Below are positions 26,270-33,265 of a stretch of DNA of 64,000 nucleotides, one piece after another. The translations under genes and the position numbers were made by a program. The notes beneath the pieces were generated by a model. It was given only the letters and a program-made list of their open reading frames with translations. It did no database searches and was not told the origin of the DNA. The stretch's first letter is position 1, and every line of letters begins with the position of its first letter. Source of the DNA: Marinarcus sediminis (GTDB lineage Bacteria > Campylobacterota > Campylobacteria > Campylobacterales > Arcobacteraceae); the NCBI RefSeq assembly GCF_048571275.1, contig NZ_CP182357.1:1860001-1924000 (forward strand). The letters run 5' to 3'.

Positions 26270-26350
26270 AAAAAGGTATCAATACAAAGAGATTTTCATA
26301 AATGAAAATTAATATTCTGATATTAAATTATAAAGTCCATAATAAAAATG

Positions 26351-26407
26351 TAATCACAAATCAGAAGAGCCAATAAATTACCTTGAAACCTCAACTTAAA
26401 CGTCATC
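26351..26407 (+). repeat. attC11, hybrid and mutated
   Basis: The left half (ATCACAAATCAGAAGAGCC, then AATAAATTACC) follows the attC4 family; the right half (CCTCAACTTAAACG) follows the attC1 family. Both cores are mutated (CAC for AAC, GTC for GTT). Likely a dead recombinant of two attC types. Confidence 0.6.
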
Positions 26408-26423
26408 TTAAAAAAGGATTATA

Positions 26424-27215
26424 ATGAAATTAAAGATATATCAAATTGATGCATTTACAGATAAAATATTTACAGGAAATTATGCAGCTGTAGTACTTTT
26501 GGAAGAATGGTTATCTACAGAATTAATGCAATCAATTGCAACAGAAAACAATCTCTCAGAAACGGCATTTATAAAAAATACTACTAATAACCGTTATGAA
26601 ATTCGTTGGTTTTCTCCTCTAAATGAAATTGATTTTTGTGGTCATGCTACGTTAGCTTCTGCTTTTGTTTTATTTGAAGAAAATAACTCACTTAAGAAGA
26701 TTGAATTTATTGCAAAAGCAGTTGGAAGCCTTAAAGTTACGCAAGAAAAAGACAATTACATTAAAATGGTATTCCCAAACAGAAAACCCAAAGAGCTTTT
26801 GGATATTCCTACTGAATTGATAAAAGGATTATCTATTGCTCCAAATGAAGTCCTCTTAAATCAACAAGCTTATTTTGCCATATACAACAATGAAGAAGAT
26901 GTTTATAAAGTAGAACCAAATCTTGAAGAGTTAAAAAAATTAGCACCTTATGATATTGTTGTTACAGCAAAAAGTGTTGAATATGATTTTATATCAAGAT
27001 ATTTTTGGCCTGCAAATGGTGGGAAAGAGGATCCTGTAACAGGTTCTATTCATACAGGCCTTGCACCTTATTGGGCAGAAAAGTTAAATAAAAATGAGCT
27101 AAAAGCTTTTCAAGCTTCAAAAAGAGGTGGTCTTTTACTGTGTTCAGTTTCAGATGAAAGTGTAGTGTTACTTGGTAAAGCCATTAAGTATCTCGAAGGA
27201 TATATTGAGATTTAA
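26424..27215 (+). CDS. PhzF-family isomerase/epimerase-like protein
   Basis: A 263-residue protein of the PhzF/DapF fold. It shows the catalytic-Glu segment NNLSETAFI (about residue 45), DFCGHATLASAFVL, and DPVTGSIHTGLAPYW in the second half, with both halves complete. PhzF enzymes isomerise small acids, and most members lack a known substrate. PhzF genes are known integron cargo. Upstream lies the dead attC11; downstream no attC is visible, so it looks like a stranded former cassette. AAAAAAGGATT precedes the ATG. The gene itself looks intact. Confidence 0.88.
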   Translation: MKLKIYQIDAFTDKIFTGNYAAVVLLEEWLSTELMQSIATENNLSETAFIKNTTNNRYEIRWFSPLNEIDFCGHATLASAFVLFEENNSLKKIEFIAKAVGSLKVTQEKDNYIKMVFPNRKPKELLDIPTELIKGLSIAPNEVLLNQQAYFAIYNNEEDVYKVEPNLEELKKLAPYDIVVTAKSVEYDFISRYFWPANGGKEDPVTGSIHTGLAPYWAEKLNKNELKAFQASKRGGLLLCSVSDESVVLLGKAIKYLEGYIEI

Positions 27216-27249
27216 TTGATATAAGAGATAATAAAAAATAAAATTTAAT

Positions 27250-27381
27250 AAAACTTGTTGTGCAAAAGATGCACCCGCTTGTTTTTATTTAGGAAATATA
27301 CATTCTAAAGGTCAAGGCGTTAAAGTTAATTTTTCTCATTTAAAAAAGCTACTTATTCCCTATAATACGCTAAATTTATGA
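27250..27381 (+). pseudogene. Fragment of a Sel1-repeat (Hcp-like) protein
   Basis: Without a start codon, the frame reads CCAKDAPACFYLGNIHSKGQ then GVKVNFSHLKKLL and stops at 27381. This is one Sel1/TPR-like repeat with the GQGVK signature and paired Cys of Helicobacter/Arcobacter Hcp proteins. Everything before and after is missing. It marks gene decay between the array and the chemoreceptor. Confidence 0.6.
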
Positions 27382-27500
27382 TATAGTACAAATATATAGT
27401 TTTTAGTTTGATAATATTCTTGTCTTTACTAAATTGTACTTTATACTACTTTGAAATTTATCATAGAGTAAATAAGGTTTTTTATACATAAGGGGAAAAA

Positions 27501-29765
27501 ATGAAAAAGGGGCTAAGTTTTTCAAAACGTCTGTTTTTAAGTATTATGGGAGTAGTTTTAGTTTCATCAGCGATTTCTACATATTTAATACAAGATAAGT
27601 CATTTAAAAACAGTAAAGAAACTGCTGAGTTATATATGGACAGTATTGCAGATATTAATGTTCAAAAATCAAAAGATTTATTAAATAAAGCGGTTGTTAT
27701 TTCTCGTGGATTTGCTTCATATTTTGAAGTTGCATTGAAAAATAAACAAAATCTTAAAAAAGAAGATATTAGAGAAGTAATGAAAAACATGCTTCTGAAA
27801 AATACGGAAGTATTTGGACTATGGGTAGAGATAAATGGGGGAATATTATTTAAAACCGATTCAACATTGGCAAATATAGATGGACATGATAAAGATGGAA
27901 GATTTGCACCTTTTATTGTAAATGTGGATGGTAAAATAAGTGTACTTCCTGGTGCAGATGAAAACTATCCAGATAGACCATGGGTAGATGGACCAAGAGA
28001 ATCTGGAAAAGAGTTTATTACTAAACCATATTTTTATCCAATAAATGGTGTTCAAACATTGATAACAGCTGCGGCACATCCAGTATATTATAACGGTGAA
28101 TTTATTGGTACTGTTGGGGTTGATATAGCTTTAAAGAAAATGTCTGAGAGAATAAGAGACCTTAAAATATTTAAAAATGGTTATGCAAGTTTAATTACAC
28201 AAGAGGGTACCATTGTTGGATATCCAGATTTAAAACTTTTAAGCAAAAATATAAACGAGATTACAAAAAATAAATTTCTTCTTGATTTACCTAAAAAACT
28301 GTATGAGAATAAAGAGCTAATTTACAAAGAGATAGATGAGAGAACTAATCTTATGTCTGAGTTTATTGCAATCCCTTTTCAAATTGAAAGAACGGGTGTT
28401 TTTTGGGGTTTAATATTATCTGTTCCTATAGAAGAGTATCTGGAAAGCACCATTTATATTAAATGGTTTTCAATCATTTCAGGTATTATCAGTTTTGTTT
28501 TAATTGGTATTGTTATTGCTTTTAATACAAGAGTTTTAGATAGAAATTTAAAAAATATCACAAATGGATTGAGCTCTTTTTTTAGCTATTTAAATAAAGA
28601 AACATCATCGACCGAACAAATTAAAATCAATTCTAACGATGAATTTGGCGTCATGTCGAAACAGATTAATGAGAATATATCAACTATTAAAATTAAATTA
28701 GATGAAGATGTTGCTTTAATTGATGAAGTTAAAGATGTTGTTGAGCATGTAAAAGAGGGTAGAATTAAACAAACTATTACTAAAAATTCAAAAGATGAAA
28801 GTTTAAATGAGCTTAAAGTTATTATTAATGAAATGCTTGAAATTTTGTCTGTAAATATCAGTGATGATTTAAATAAAATATTAGATGCACTGAATTCATA
28901 TCAAAATTTAGATTTTAGACATAGAATTCAAAATGATACAGGAAAAGTAGAGAAAGGCTTAAATAATTTTGCAAATATAATAAACGAAATGCTTGTTGAA
29001 AATAAAAAAACAGGTTTAGTTCTTGCCAAAAGCAGTAAAGTACTGCTTGAAAATGTAAATGTTTTAAATAAAAATTCAAATACTTCAGCAGCTTCTTTAG
29101 AAGAGACAGCAGCTTCTTTGGAAGAGATTACCTGTAATATTAAGCAAAATACTACAAACGTTCTAAAGATGGCAGATTATGCTAAAGAATTAACTAGCTC
29201 TGCAAATGAAGGTAAAAGTTTAGCCGAAGAAACAGTTACTTCAATGAATGAAATTGATAATCAAGTTTCTGCTATTAGTGAGGCTATTGCTGTTATTGAT
29301 CAAATTGCATTTCAAACAAATATATTGTCTTTAAATGCAGCAGTTGAAGCAGCAACAGCAGGAGAAGCTGGAAAAGGATTTGCCGTTGTTGCACAAGAAG
29401 TAAGAAATTTAGCTTCAAGAAGTGCTGAATCTGCAAATGAAATTAAATCTTTAGTTGAATCTGCAATAAATAAAACGAACAATGGAAAAGAGATTGCTAC
29501 AAGAATGATAGATGGTTACCAAGGTTTAAATGGGAATATTTTAAAAACCATTGAGCTTATTTCAGAAGTAGAAGTTGCAACAAAAGAACAACAATCTGGA
29601 ATTGAACAAATTAATGATGCTGTCAATTCATTAGATGCTAAAACTCAAGAAAATGCAAATATTTCAAATCAAACAAAAACTGTTGCAGATGAAACAGACG
29701 GCATAGCTAAAGTGATTGTAAAAAATGTAGATGAAAAAGAGTTTATTGGGAAAGATGATATTTAA
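27501..29765 (+). CDS. Methyl-accepting chemotaxis protein with Cache sensor
   Basis: A 754-residue chemoreceptor. The first membrane helix is about 13-30 and the second about 320-342. Between them lies a double-Cache-type periplasmic domain with PWVDGPRESGKEF, ITAAAHPVYYNGEFIGTVGV and later INEITKN, a pattern used to bind amino acids or organic acids. A linker/HAMP region leads to the cytoplasmic hairpin, with AFQTNILSLNAAVEAATAGE at the tip and EAGKGFAVVAQEVRNLA following. The N-bundle contains ETAASLEE methylation-type Glu pairs. No C-terminal CheR/CheB pentapeptide is evident. It has its own terminator and no attC, so it is not a normal cassette. GGGG-AAA ribosome site at 27491. Confidence 0.93.
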   Translation: MKKGLSFSKRLFLSIMGVVLVSSAISTYLIQDKSFKNSKETAELYMDSIADINVQKSKDLLNKAVVISRGFASYFEVALKNKQNLKKEDIREVMKNMLLKNTEVFGLWVEINGGILFKTDSTLANIDGHDKDGRFAPFIVNVDGKISVLPGADENYPDRPWVDGPRESGKEFITKPYFYPINGVQTLITAAAHPVYYNGEFIGTVGVDIALKKMSERIRDLKIFKNGYASLITQEGTIVGYPDLKLLSKNINEITKNKFLLDLPKKLYENKELIYKEIDERTNLMSEFIAIPFQIERTGVFWGLILSVPIEEYLESTIYIKWFSIISGIISFVLIGIVIAFNTRVLDRNLKNITNGLSSFFSYLNKETSSTEQIKINSNDEFGVMSKQINENISTIKIKLDEDVALIDEVKDVVEHVKEGRIKQTITKNSKDESLNELKVIINEMLEILSVNISDDLNKILDALNSYQNLDFRHRIQNDTGKVEKGLNNFANIINEMLVENKKTGLVLAKSSKVLLENVNVLNKNSNTSAASLEETAASLEEITCNIKQNTTNVLKMADYAKELTSSANEGKSLAEETVTSMNEIDNQVSAISEAIAVIDQIAFQTNILSLNAAVEAATAGEAGKGFAVVAQEVRNLASRSAESANEIKSLVESAINKTNNGKEIATRMIDGYQGLNGNILKTIELISEVEVATKEQQSGIEQINDAVNSLDAKTQENANISNQTKTVADETDGIAKVIVKNVDEKEFIGKDDI

Positions 29766-29810
29766 TCATAAATCTATACCCAATGGAAAACAAAAAGATT
29801 TTTTAACTTC

Positions 29811-29863
29811 AAAAATTCTGGGCAGGCTATATAGTTAATTATATATAGTGTTCCCAGATTTTA
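29811..29863 (+). terminator. Long hairpin terminator after the chemoreceptor
   Basis: AAATTCTGGG pairs with CCCAGATTTT, with a second nested stem CTATATA / TATATAG. A T-rich run follows. It separates the chemoreceptor from attI2. Confidence 0.8.
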
Positions 29864-29873
29864 TCCCTTTTAA

Positions 29874-29905
29874 CATATATAATGCATGTTAAAGTTCAAT
29901 ATATC
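29874..29905 (+). repeat. Possible third, decayed attI-like copy
   Basis: ATATATAATGCATGTT, four extra bases, then TTCAATA: this resembles the attI1 core-proximal stretch (TATATAATGTATGTTCAATA). It lies about 95-125 bases upstream of the attI2 cut. Weak, by-eye similarity. Confidence 0.35.
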
Positions 29906-29952
29906 AATATAAAATATTCATAAAAGTATAACTACAACAATATATACTAAAC

Positions 29953-30005
29953 GAGCAGATTTAAGTACTTTATTTATATAATGTACAATCAATGAATAGT
30001 TGGGA
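29953..30005 (+). other. attI2, second attI-like site
   Basis: Aligned with attI1 over 47 columns (one gap) it matches at about 38 positions, including ATTTAAGTA, TTTATATAATGTA, TCAAT and AATAG immediately before the cut G29999|T30000. A cassette follows directly, starting TTGGGA and ending TCCTAA (five of six complementary). No integrase gene is adjacent. Confidence 0.75.
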
Positions 30006-30012
30006 ATATTTT

Positions 30013-30627
30013 ATGAAAAAAATCGCAATATTTTTATTTGTTTTCTTTATGGTAAATCTTTGCCATGCTAACGAGATGCAAAAGTTTGGCAAACAAATGT
30101 CATATTTTTATTTAAACTCAACGGAAAAAAATTATATTGAGTTTCAAAAAAGAGCATCAAGTTTTGAACAACAACTAAAGTCTTCAAAAAGACACACTGA
30201 TACTATAGTTGCCTTAATGATAGCTCGAATTTCTGAAAAATACAATTGGTCTATTCAAGACACATTTTTAAAAAAACAAGCACTTGAAATTCTTCAAGGA
30301 AAATCGAGGTTAGCAAAGTTTATAAATGATGATAATGCTGTAAATCCAACTAAACTCGATATGTGGTGGGCAAGTTATTTTGCTACTGGTGATGAAAAAT
30401 ATTTACATAAAATACTGTTATATGCTGGTGAAGAGTTACCTGGAAAAGATAACGTTTCTAAATTACTAATTATAGGTGCTGCTACATGGTCATTCAAATC
30501 AAATTGCAAACAACACAAATCTGTACGAGATTTTGCTTTGAAAATGAGCAATGATAGCTCATTATCTATGAAAAAAAGAGCGTATCTATTAAAGGTAGTT
30601 GAGTTTGCAGACAAGGCACACTCCTAA
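30013..30627 (+). CDS. Cassette B1: predicted periplasmic protein
   Basis: A 204-residue protein with a clear Sec signal peptide (MKKIAIFLFVFFMVNLCHA, cleavage near residue 19). The mature part is helical and basic, with a repeated-helix look, a KLDMWWASYFATG segment and a GAATWSFKSNCKQH stretch. I know no family. The ATG at 30013 is preferred over 29992, since the latter would start inside attI2 and add residues before the signal peptide. The stop TAA lies in the opening core of its attC. It is the first cassette after attI2 and so could be read from a promoter in that site. Confidence 0.72.
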   Translation: MKKIAIFLFVFFMVNLCHANEMQKFGKQMSYFYLNSTEKNYIEFQKRASSFEQQLKSSKRHTDTIVALMIARISEKYNWSIQDTFLKKQALEILQGKSRLAKFINDDNAVNPTKLDMWWASYFATGDEKYLHKILLYAGEELPGKDNVSKLLIIGAATWSFKSNCKQHKSVRDFALKMSNDSSLSMKKRAYLLKVVEFADKAHS

Positions 30628-30690
30628 CAAATCACTGGAGCCAATAAATTACCCTGCGGGCAATTCATTGGCTCATTTTAAACGTTAAAC
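30622..30690 (+). repeat. attC of cassette B1
   Basis: Opens TCCTAAC, closes ACG|TTAAAC (cut after G30684). The arms GAGCCAATAAATT and AATTCATTGGCTC pair around ACCCTGCGGGC. Nearly identical to attC4, linking arrays A and B. Confidence 0.92.
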
Positions 30691-30710
30691 ACGTAAAAGA
30701 AGGAAAGCTA

Positions 30711-31100
30711 ATGAACCAAGTTGAATTTTATGAAGCAAAATTAGGGTACGAAATGGATTCGTGGGATTTATCAGAAGCATTGAAAAATGGTGAAAATTTA
30801 GTTATTGTAGATACCCGTGCAAATGAGGTATATGAAATAGAACATATTCCATCTGCAATTAGCATACCTCACAGAACTATGTCTGAGAAAACAACTAAAA
30901 ACTTGGATAGAACTAAGCTATATATTACTTATTGCGATGGAATCGGTTGTAATGCATCTACAAAAGGTGCGTTAAAATTAGCTACACTAGGTTTTAATGT
31001 TAAGGAATTATTAGGAGGGTTAGATTGGTGGAAAAGAGACGGTTATACGACTGATGGTAAAAATGGAACTGAAGGTAAAACAATTGTTTGTGGTTGCTAA
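30711..31100 (+). CDS. Cassette B2: rhodanese-like domain protein
   Basis: A 129-residue single rhodanese domain. It has VIVDTRANEVYEIEHIPSAI (first-half signature) and the active-site loop YCDGIGCNASTKGAL with a Cys, followed by LLGGLDWWKRDGY. A second Cys pair closes the protein (CGC). Rhodaneses transfer sulfane sulfur or act as thiol redox proteins in the cytoplasm; no signal peptide is present. The AAGGAAAGC ribosome site precedes the ATG. This cassette's start and end complement each other poorly (TTAAACAC against CGTATAA), so it may be rearranged. Confidence 0.9.
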   Translation: MNQVEFYEAKLGYEMDSWDLSEALKNGENLVIVDTRANEVYEIEHIPSAISIPHRTMSEKTTKNLDRTKLYITYCDGIGCNASTKGALKLATLGFNVKELLGGLDWWKRDGYTTDGKNGTEGKTIVCGC

Positions 31101-31109
31101 GCGATCTAC

Positions 31110-31177
31110 GTATAACAAATCATTGGAGAGAAATAAATTACCCTGCGGTTAATTTATTTCTCAACTAAAAGTTAATC
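31110..31177 (+). repeat. attC of cassette B2, last clear attC
   Basis: Opens GTATAAC, closes AAG|TTAATC (cut after G31171). The arms and loop CCCTGCGG are nearly identical to attC5. No convincing attC is found to the right. Confidence 0.88.
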
Positions 31178-31485
31178 GTGACAGAACATATAAATTGACC
31201 GACTTTCCCAATGTTGTTCAGACTTACAGCTCCTTGGAATTATGAGTCCAAAAGAACTTATTGGTCGAAATCCATGTTAACCTTTGGCAAAATCTGCAGA
31301 AATTTTCTGACGAAAGCTTTTTAAACTCTTCAACTTTTTTGAGTATATAATTTTTTTGTATCCTATTGTTGGGATGAGCATATATTTAATAAAACAACAT
31401 TTATGACGTTATTTATATCATTAATTTAAGATTTTTATATATATAATTTATGATTAATACACCGTCAGTGTTTAGGGAGAATTTT
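31178..31485. other. Non-coding junction with a PAS-domain scrap and the right 21-bp repeat
   Basis: This stretch carries no intact gene. Positions 31233-31280 read SPKELIGRNP in one frame, a typical PAS-domain string, then stop; nothing else of the gene remains. The right copy of the 21-bp flanking repeat is at 31301-31321. Further right the DNA is very A+T rich and may hold the promoter of the next gene (TATATAAT-like boxes near 31345 and 31438). Confidence 0.5.
31301..31321 (+). repeat. Right copy of the 21-bp repeat flanking the integron
   Basis: It differs at one position (G for A) from 17849-17869. It lies 130 bases after the last attC cut. Confidence 0.7.
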
Positions 31486-31926
31486 ATGGAACAAATTGCT
31501 TATAGCCAAGAAGTTAGGGATCTCTTGGTTGCTTGTGACTTGCCAGTTGCTGATTTGTTAGATAATGGGGATGTCTGTTTTTTTGGCTTTCGTCAAGAGA
31601 GTGAGCTTTTGGGTGTCATAGGGGTTGAGGTACGAGGTGATTACGGACTTCTTCGTTCACTCGCGATTTCTGCAGCACATAGAGGTAATGGTCTTGGACA
31701 GAAACTTGTAAGATTTTCAGAAGAGTGGGCAACTCGTTTTAATCTAAAAGCGTTATATCTTCTTACGACTACGGCTAATGGTTTCTTTGAAAAATTGGGC
31801 TACGAGAAGTTACCTCGTTCTAAGGCTCCAAGCGCCATCATTGAGACTCAGCAATTTTTGAGTTTATGCCCAGATTCATCGATTTTTATGGGTAAAGGGC
31901 TTGGTGCTAACCAAGTATTGCACTGA
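31486..31926 (+). CDS. ArsN2-like GNAT acetyltransferase
   Basis: A 146-residue (from 31486) GNAT-fold protein. LLRSLAISAAHRGNGLGQKLV contains the acetyl-CoA pyrophosphate loop (R-GNGLG). YLLTTTANGFFEKLGYEKL and the C-terminal SLCPDSSIFMGKGL are the pattern of ArsN2-type acetyltransferases, usually found in arsenic-resistance operons. No ars gene lies next to it, though an ArsC-like protein of another branch is at 48.5 kb. I chose the ATG at 31486 for its AGGGAGA ribosome site; 31450 would add 12 residues. A GCGTTAGGCA string after the stop (31943-) hints at a worn attC end. Confidence 0.82.
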   Translation: MEQIAYSQEVRDLLVACDLPVADLLDNGDVCFFGFRQESELLGVIGVEVRGDYGLLRSLAISAAHRGNGLGQKLVRFSEEWATRFNLKALYLLTTTANGFFEKLGYEKLPRSKAPSAIIETQQFLSLCPDSSIFMGKGLGANQVLH

Positions 31927-31957
31927 ACGAGCCAGTGAATGAAGCGTTAGGCACTGT
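31926..31957 (+). repeat. Possible attC remnant after the ArsN2-like gene
   Basis: AACGAGCCAGTGAATGAAGC then GTTAGGC. The right core fits GTTRRRY, but the left core is not GCCTAAC. Too degraded to call firmly. Confidence 0.3.
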
Positions 31958-31994
31958 ATAGGAAAATAATGCAAATGGGAAAAAAGGATTAAAA

Positions 31995-32312
31995 ATGTCT
32001 CTTATCGCTGATACACCAAAACCTCCTTACTACGCAGTGATTTTTACATCTCACCGTACTGAAGGGGATAATGGTTATGACCAAATGGCGAATCGAATGA
32101 TTGAATTGGCTTTAAAACAACCCGGTTTTTTAGGGATAGAGTCTGCAAGAGAGGATGTTGGAATTACCGTTTCATATTGGTCTGACCTTGAGTCCATCAA
32201 ACAGTGGAAAGCAAATACGCAACATCAAGAAGCTCAAATGCTTGGACACCAAAAATGGTATTCATCATTCAAAACTCGTATATCGAAGGTAGAACGTGAT
32301 TACGGCATTTAA
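31995..32312 (+). CDS. ABM-domain (antibiotic biosynthesis monooxygenase-like) protein
   Basis: A 105-residue dimeric ferredoxin-like fold protein. YYAVIFTSHRTEGDNGYDQM, QPGFLGIESAREDVGITVSYW and LESIKQWKANTQHQEAQM follow the ABM/YgiN pattern, ending with WYSSFKTRISKVERDYG. Small ABM proteins include quinol monooxygenases and haem-degrading enzymes, but most have no known substrate. AAAAAGGATT precedes the ATG. It sits behind the ArsN2-like gene with a gap of 68 bases and may also be acquired cargo; no clear attC follows it. Confidence 0.85.
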   Translation: MSLIADTPKPPYYAVIFTSHRTEGDNGYDQMANRMIELALKQPGFLGIESAREDVGITVSYWSDLESIKQWKANTQHQEAQMLGHQKWYSSFKTRISKVERDYGI

Positions 32313-32394
32313 TTACTCAGAATAATTTCCTGCTGTTTTGGCGTTATTATTTGAGCTTATTTTTTAACTTCTGACAACAATTATGCGCATCAAA

Positions 32395-32595
32395 TTATAT
32401 TAATATCCATTGTTTCATATGATTATTTGTTTGATAATTGTTTGATATTGAGAAATTGGAGTTTTCCGTTTGTCGTGTTGAAAAGAGCTCTTCGTAACTC
32501 TCTCTTTGTGATTTAAACAGATTTTTAAAATCATCAAGCGTAATGTTTGTTCGCTTATTCAAAAGCTTTTTTTTCATGTTGTTTAAAGAGTTCAT
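32395..32595 (-). CDS. Possible small protein, 66 residues
   Basis: A short frame that overlaps the end of the upstream gene by 41 bases on the same strand. It starts MNSLNNMKKKLLNKRTNI and is polar, with a helix DDFKNLFKSQRESYEELF. No family recognised, no signal or membrane segment. The ribosome site is weak for both the ATG at 32595 and that at 32577. It may be translated by reinitiation, or may not be real. Confidence 0.35.
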   Translation of the reverse strand: MNSLNNMKKKLLNKRTNITLDDFKNLFKSQRESYEELFSTRQTENSNFSISNNYQTNNHMKQWILI

Positions 32596-32932
32596 TTAGT
32601 CCATTAGAGTTGTTTATGCTTTTTATCTCTTTCATATAATCTTTCATTTTTTGTTTTGCTTCTTCTAACTCTTTTTCTGATTTGTTGTTTCTCTCTTCTT
32701 GAGATAAGCTTTGAGTGGCAAATGCATTGAGTATGGTTTCAAAGAGTTTTCTATGTAATAACTCCTTTTCACTCAGTTGAGAATCAGGAATATATTCAGA
32801 GGGTAAGCTGGCGTTAATATCATCGTTTTGTTCTAATGAGTTCACGTTGTTTGATTTTTCTAAAACGGCCTCTTTAGAGATGGTTTGTGAAATATCATTG
32901 TAAATTTGTTGGCTTAAGTGATTGATTAACAT
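32555..32932 (-). CDS. Hypothetical helical protein, 125 residues
   Basis: A polar, Glu/Lys/Asn-rich protein without membrane segments. Residues 50-105 form a long amphipathic helix or coiled coil (LSEKELLHRKLFETILNAF, then NKSEKELEEAKQKMKDYMKE). The first 45 residues look disordered. The AAGTAAAGATG context gives a moderate ribosome site. I do not recognise a family. It marks the return to core-like gene order after the accessory region. Confidence 0.55.
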   Translation of the reverse strand: MLINHLSQQIYNDISQTISKEAVLEKSNNVNSLEQNDDINASLPSEYIPDSQLSEKELLHRKLFETILNAFATQSLSQEERNNKSEKELEEAKQKMKDYMKEIKSINNSNGLNELFKQHEKKAFE

Positions 32933-33265
32933 CTTTACTTCTTAAACTTATTTTAAGAATTGTATAATTATATTGCTTTATATTCACTTAATGATTATAC
33001 AAAAATGTCATTTATAATGAATTAAATTATTAATTAATAACATTATGGAAACAGTTGTCACTATTCAGATACCTAAGTAAAAAAAGAGCCGATTTTTATA
33101 TGAAATTTTGCTAAAATTGAGTCTCTAAAAGAATTGATGATGTAATGATATTAAGGTTATTTTTTATAAAATATACTGCCAGATGGCTAAGTATTAGATT
33201 ATAAAAAGAAAAGAGCAGGAAGAAAAAACATTCATCCTGTTTAAATTATAAAAGAGTCAAATAAC
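32933..33265. other. Intergenic region, 333 bases
   Basis: Very A+T rich and divergent between two genes, so it should hold promoters for both. A TATACT box lies near 33171 and a short CAGGA/TCCTG inverted repeat at 33217-33240 just before the GGDEF-EAL gene. I see no gene, tRNA or repeat in it. Confidence 0.5.

Larger units (their letters stand above)
17882..31177 (+). mobile_element. Chromosomal integron: intI, two attI-like sites and cassette arrays
   Basis: This is the span from the intI stop to the last clear attC. It holds an integron integrase on the minus strand, an attI at about 19090, a nine-cassette array with attC sites, a decayed stretch (26.0-29.9 kb) with PhzF and a chemoreceptor, a second attI-like site at about 29999, and two more cassettes. 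All cassette genes point away from intI, as expected. Cassette lengths are 494-1252 bases. The first eight cassettes each begin with six to nine bases that are the exact reverse complement of the bases ending that same cassette, the hallmark of attC-mediated circles. Confidence 0.93.

Noticed and set aside
27315..27330. GGCGTTAAAG read as an attC right core after PhzF
   Set aside because: It lies inside the Sel1-repeat frame, has no paired left core and no inverted arms.
20026..31177. Recurrent 68-70 base inverted repeats considered as CRISPR repeats or MITEs
   Set aside because: Spacing is gene-sized (about 0.5-1.3 kb), each ends in AAC...GTT cores, and cassette ends match exactly, so they are attC sites.
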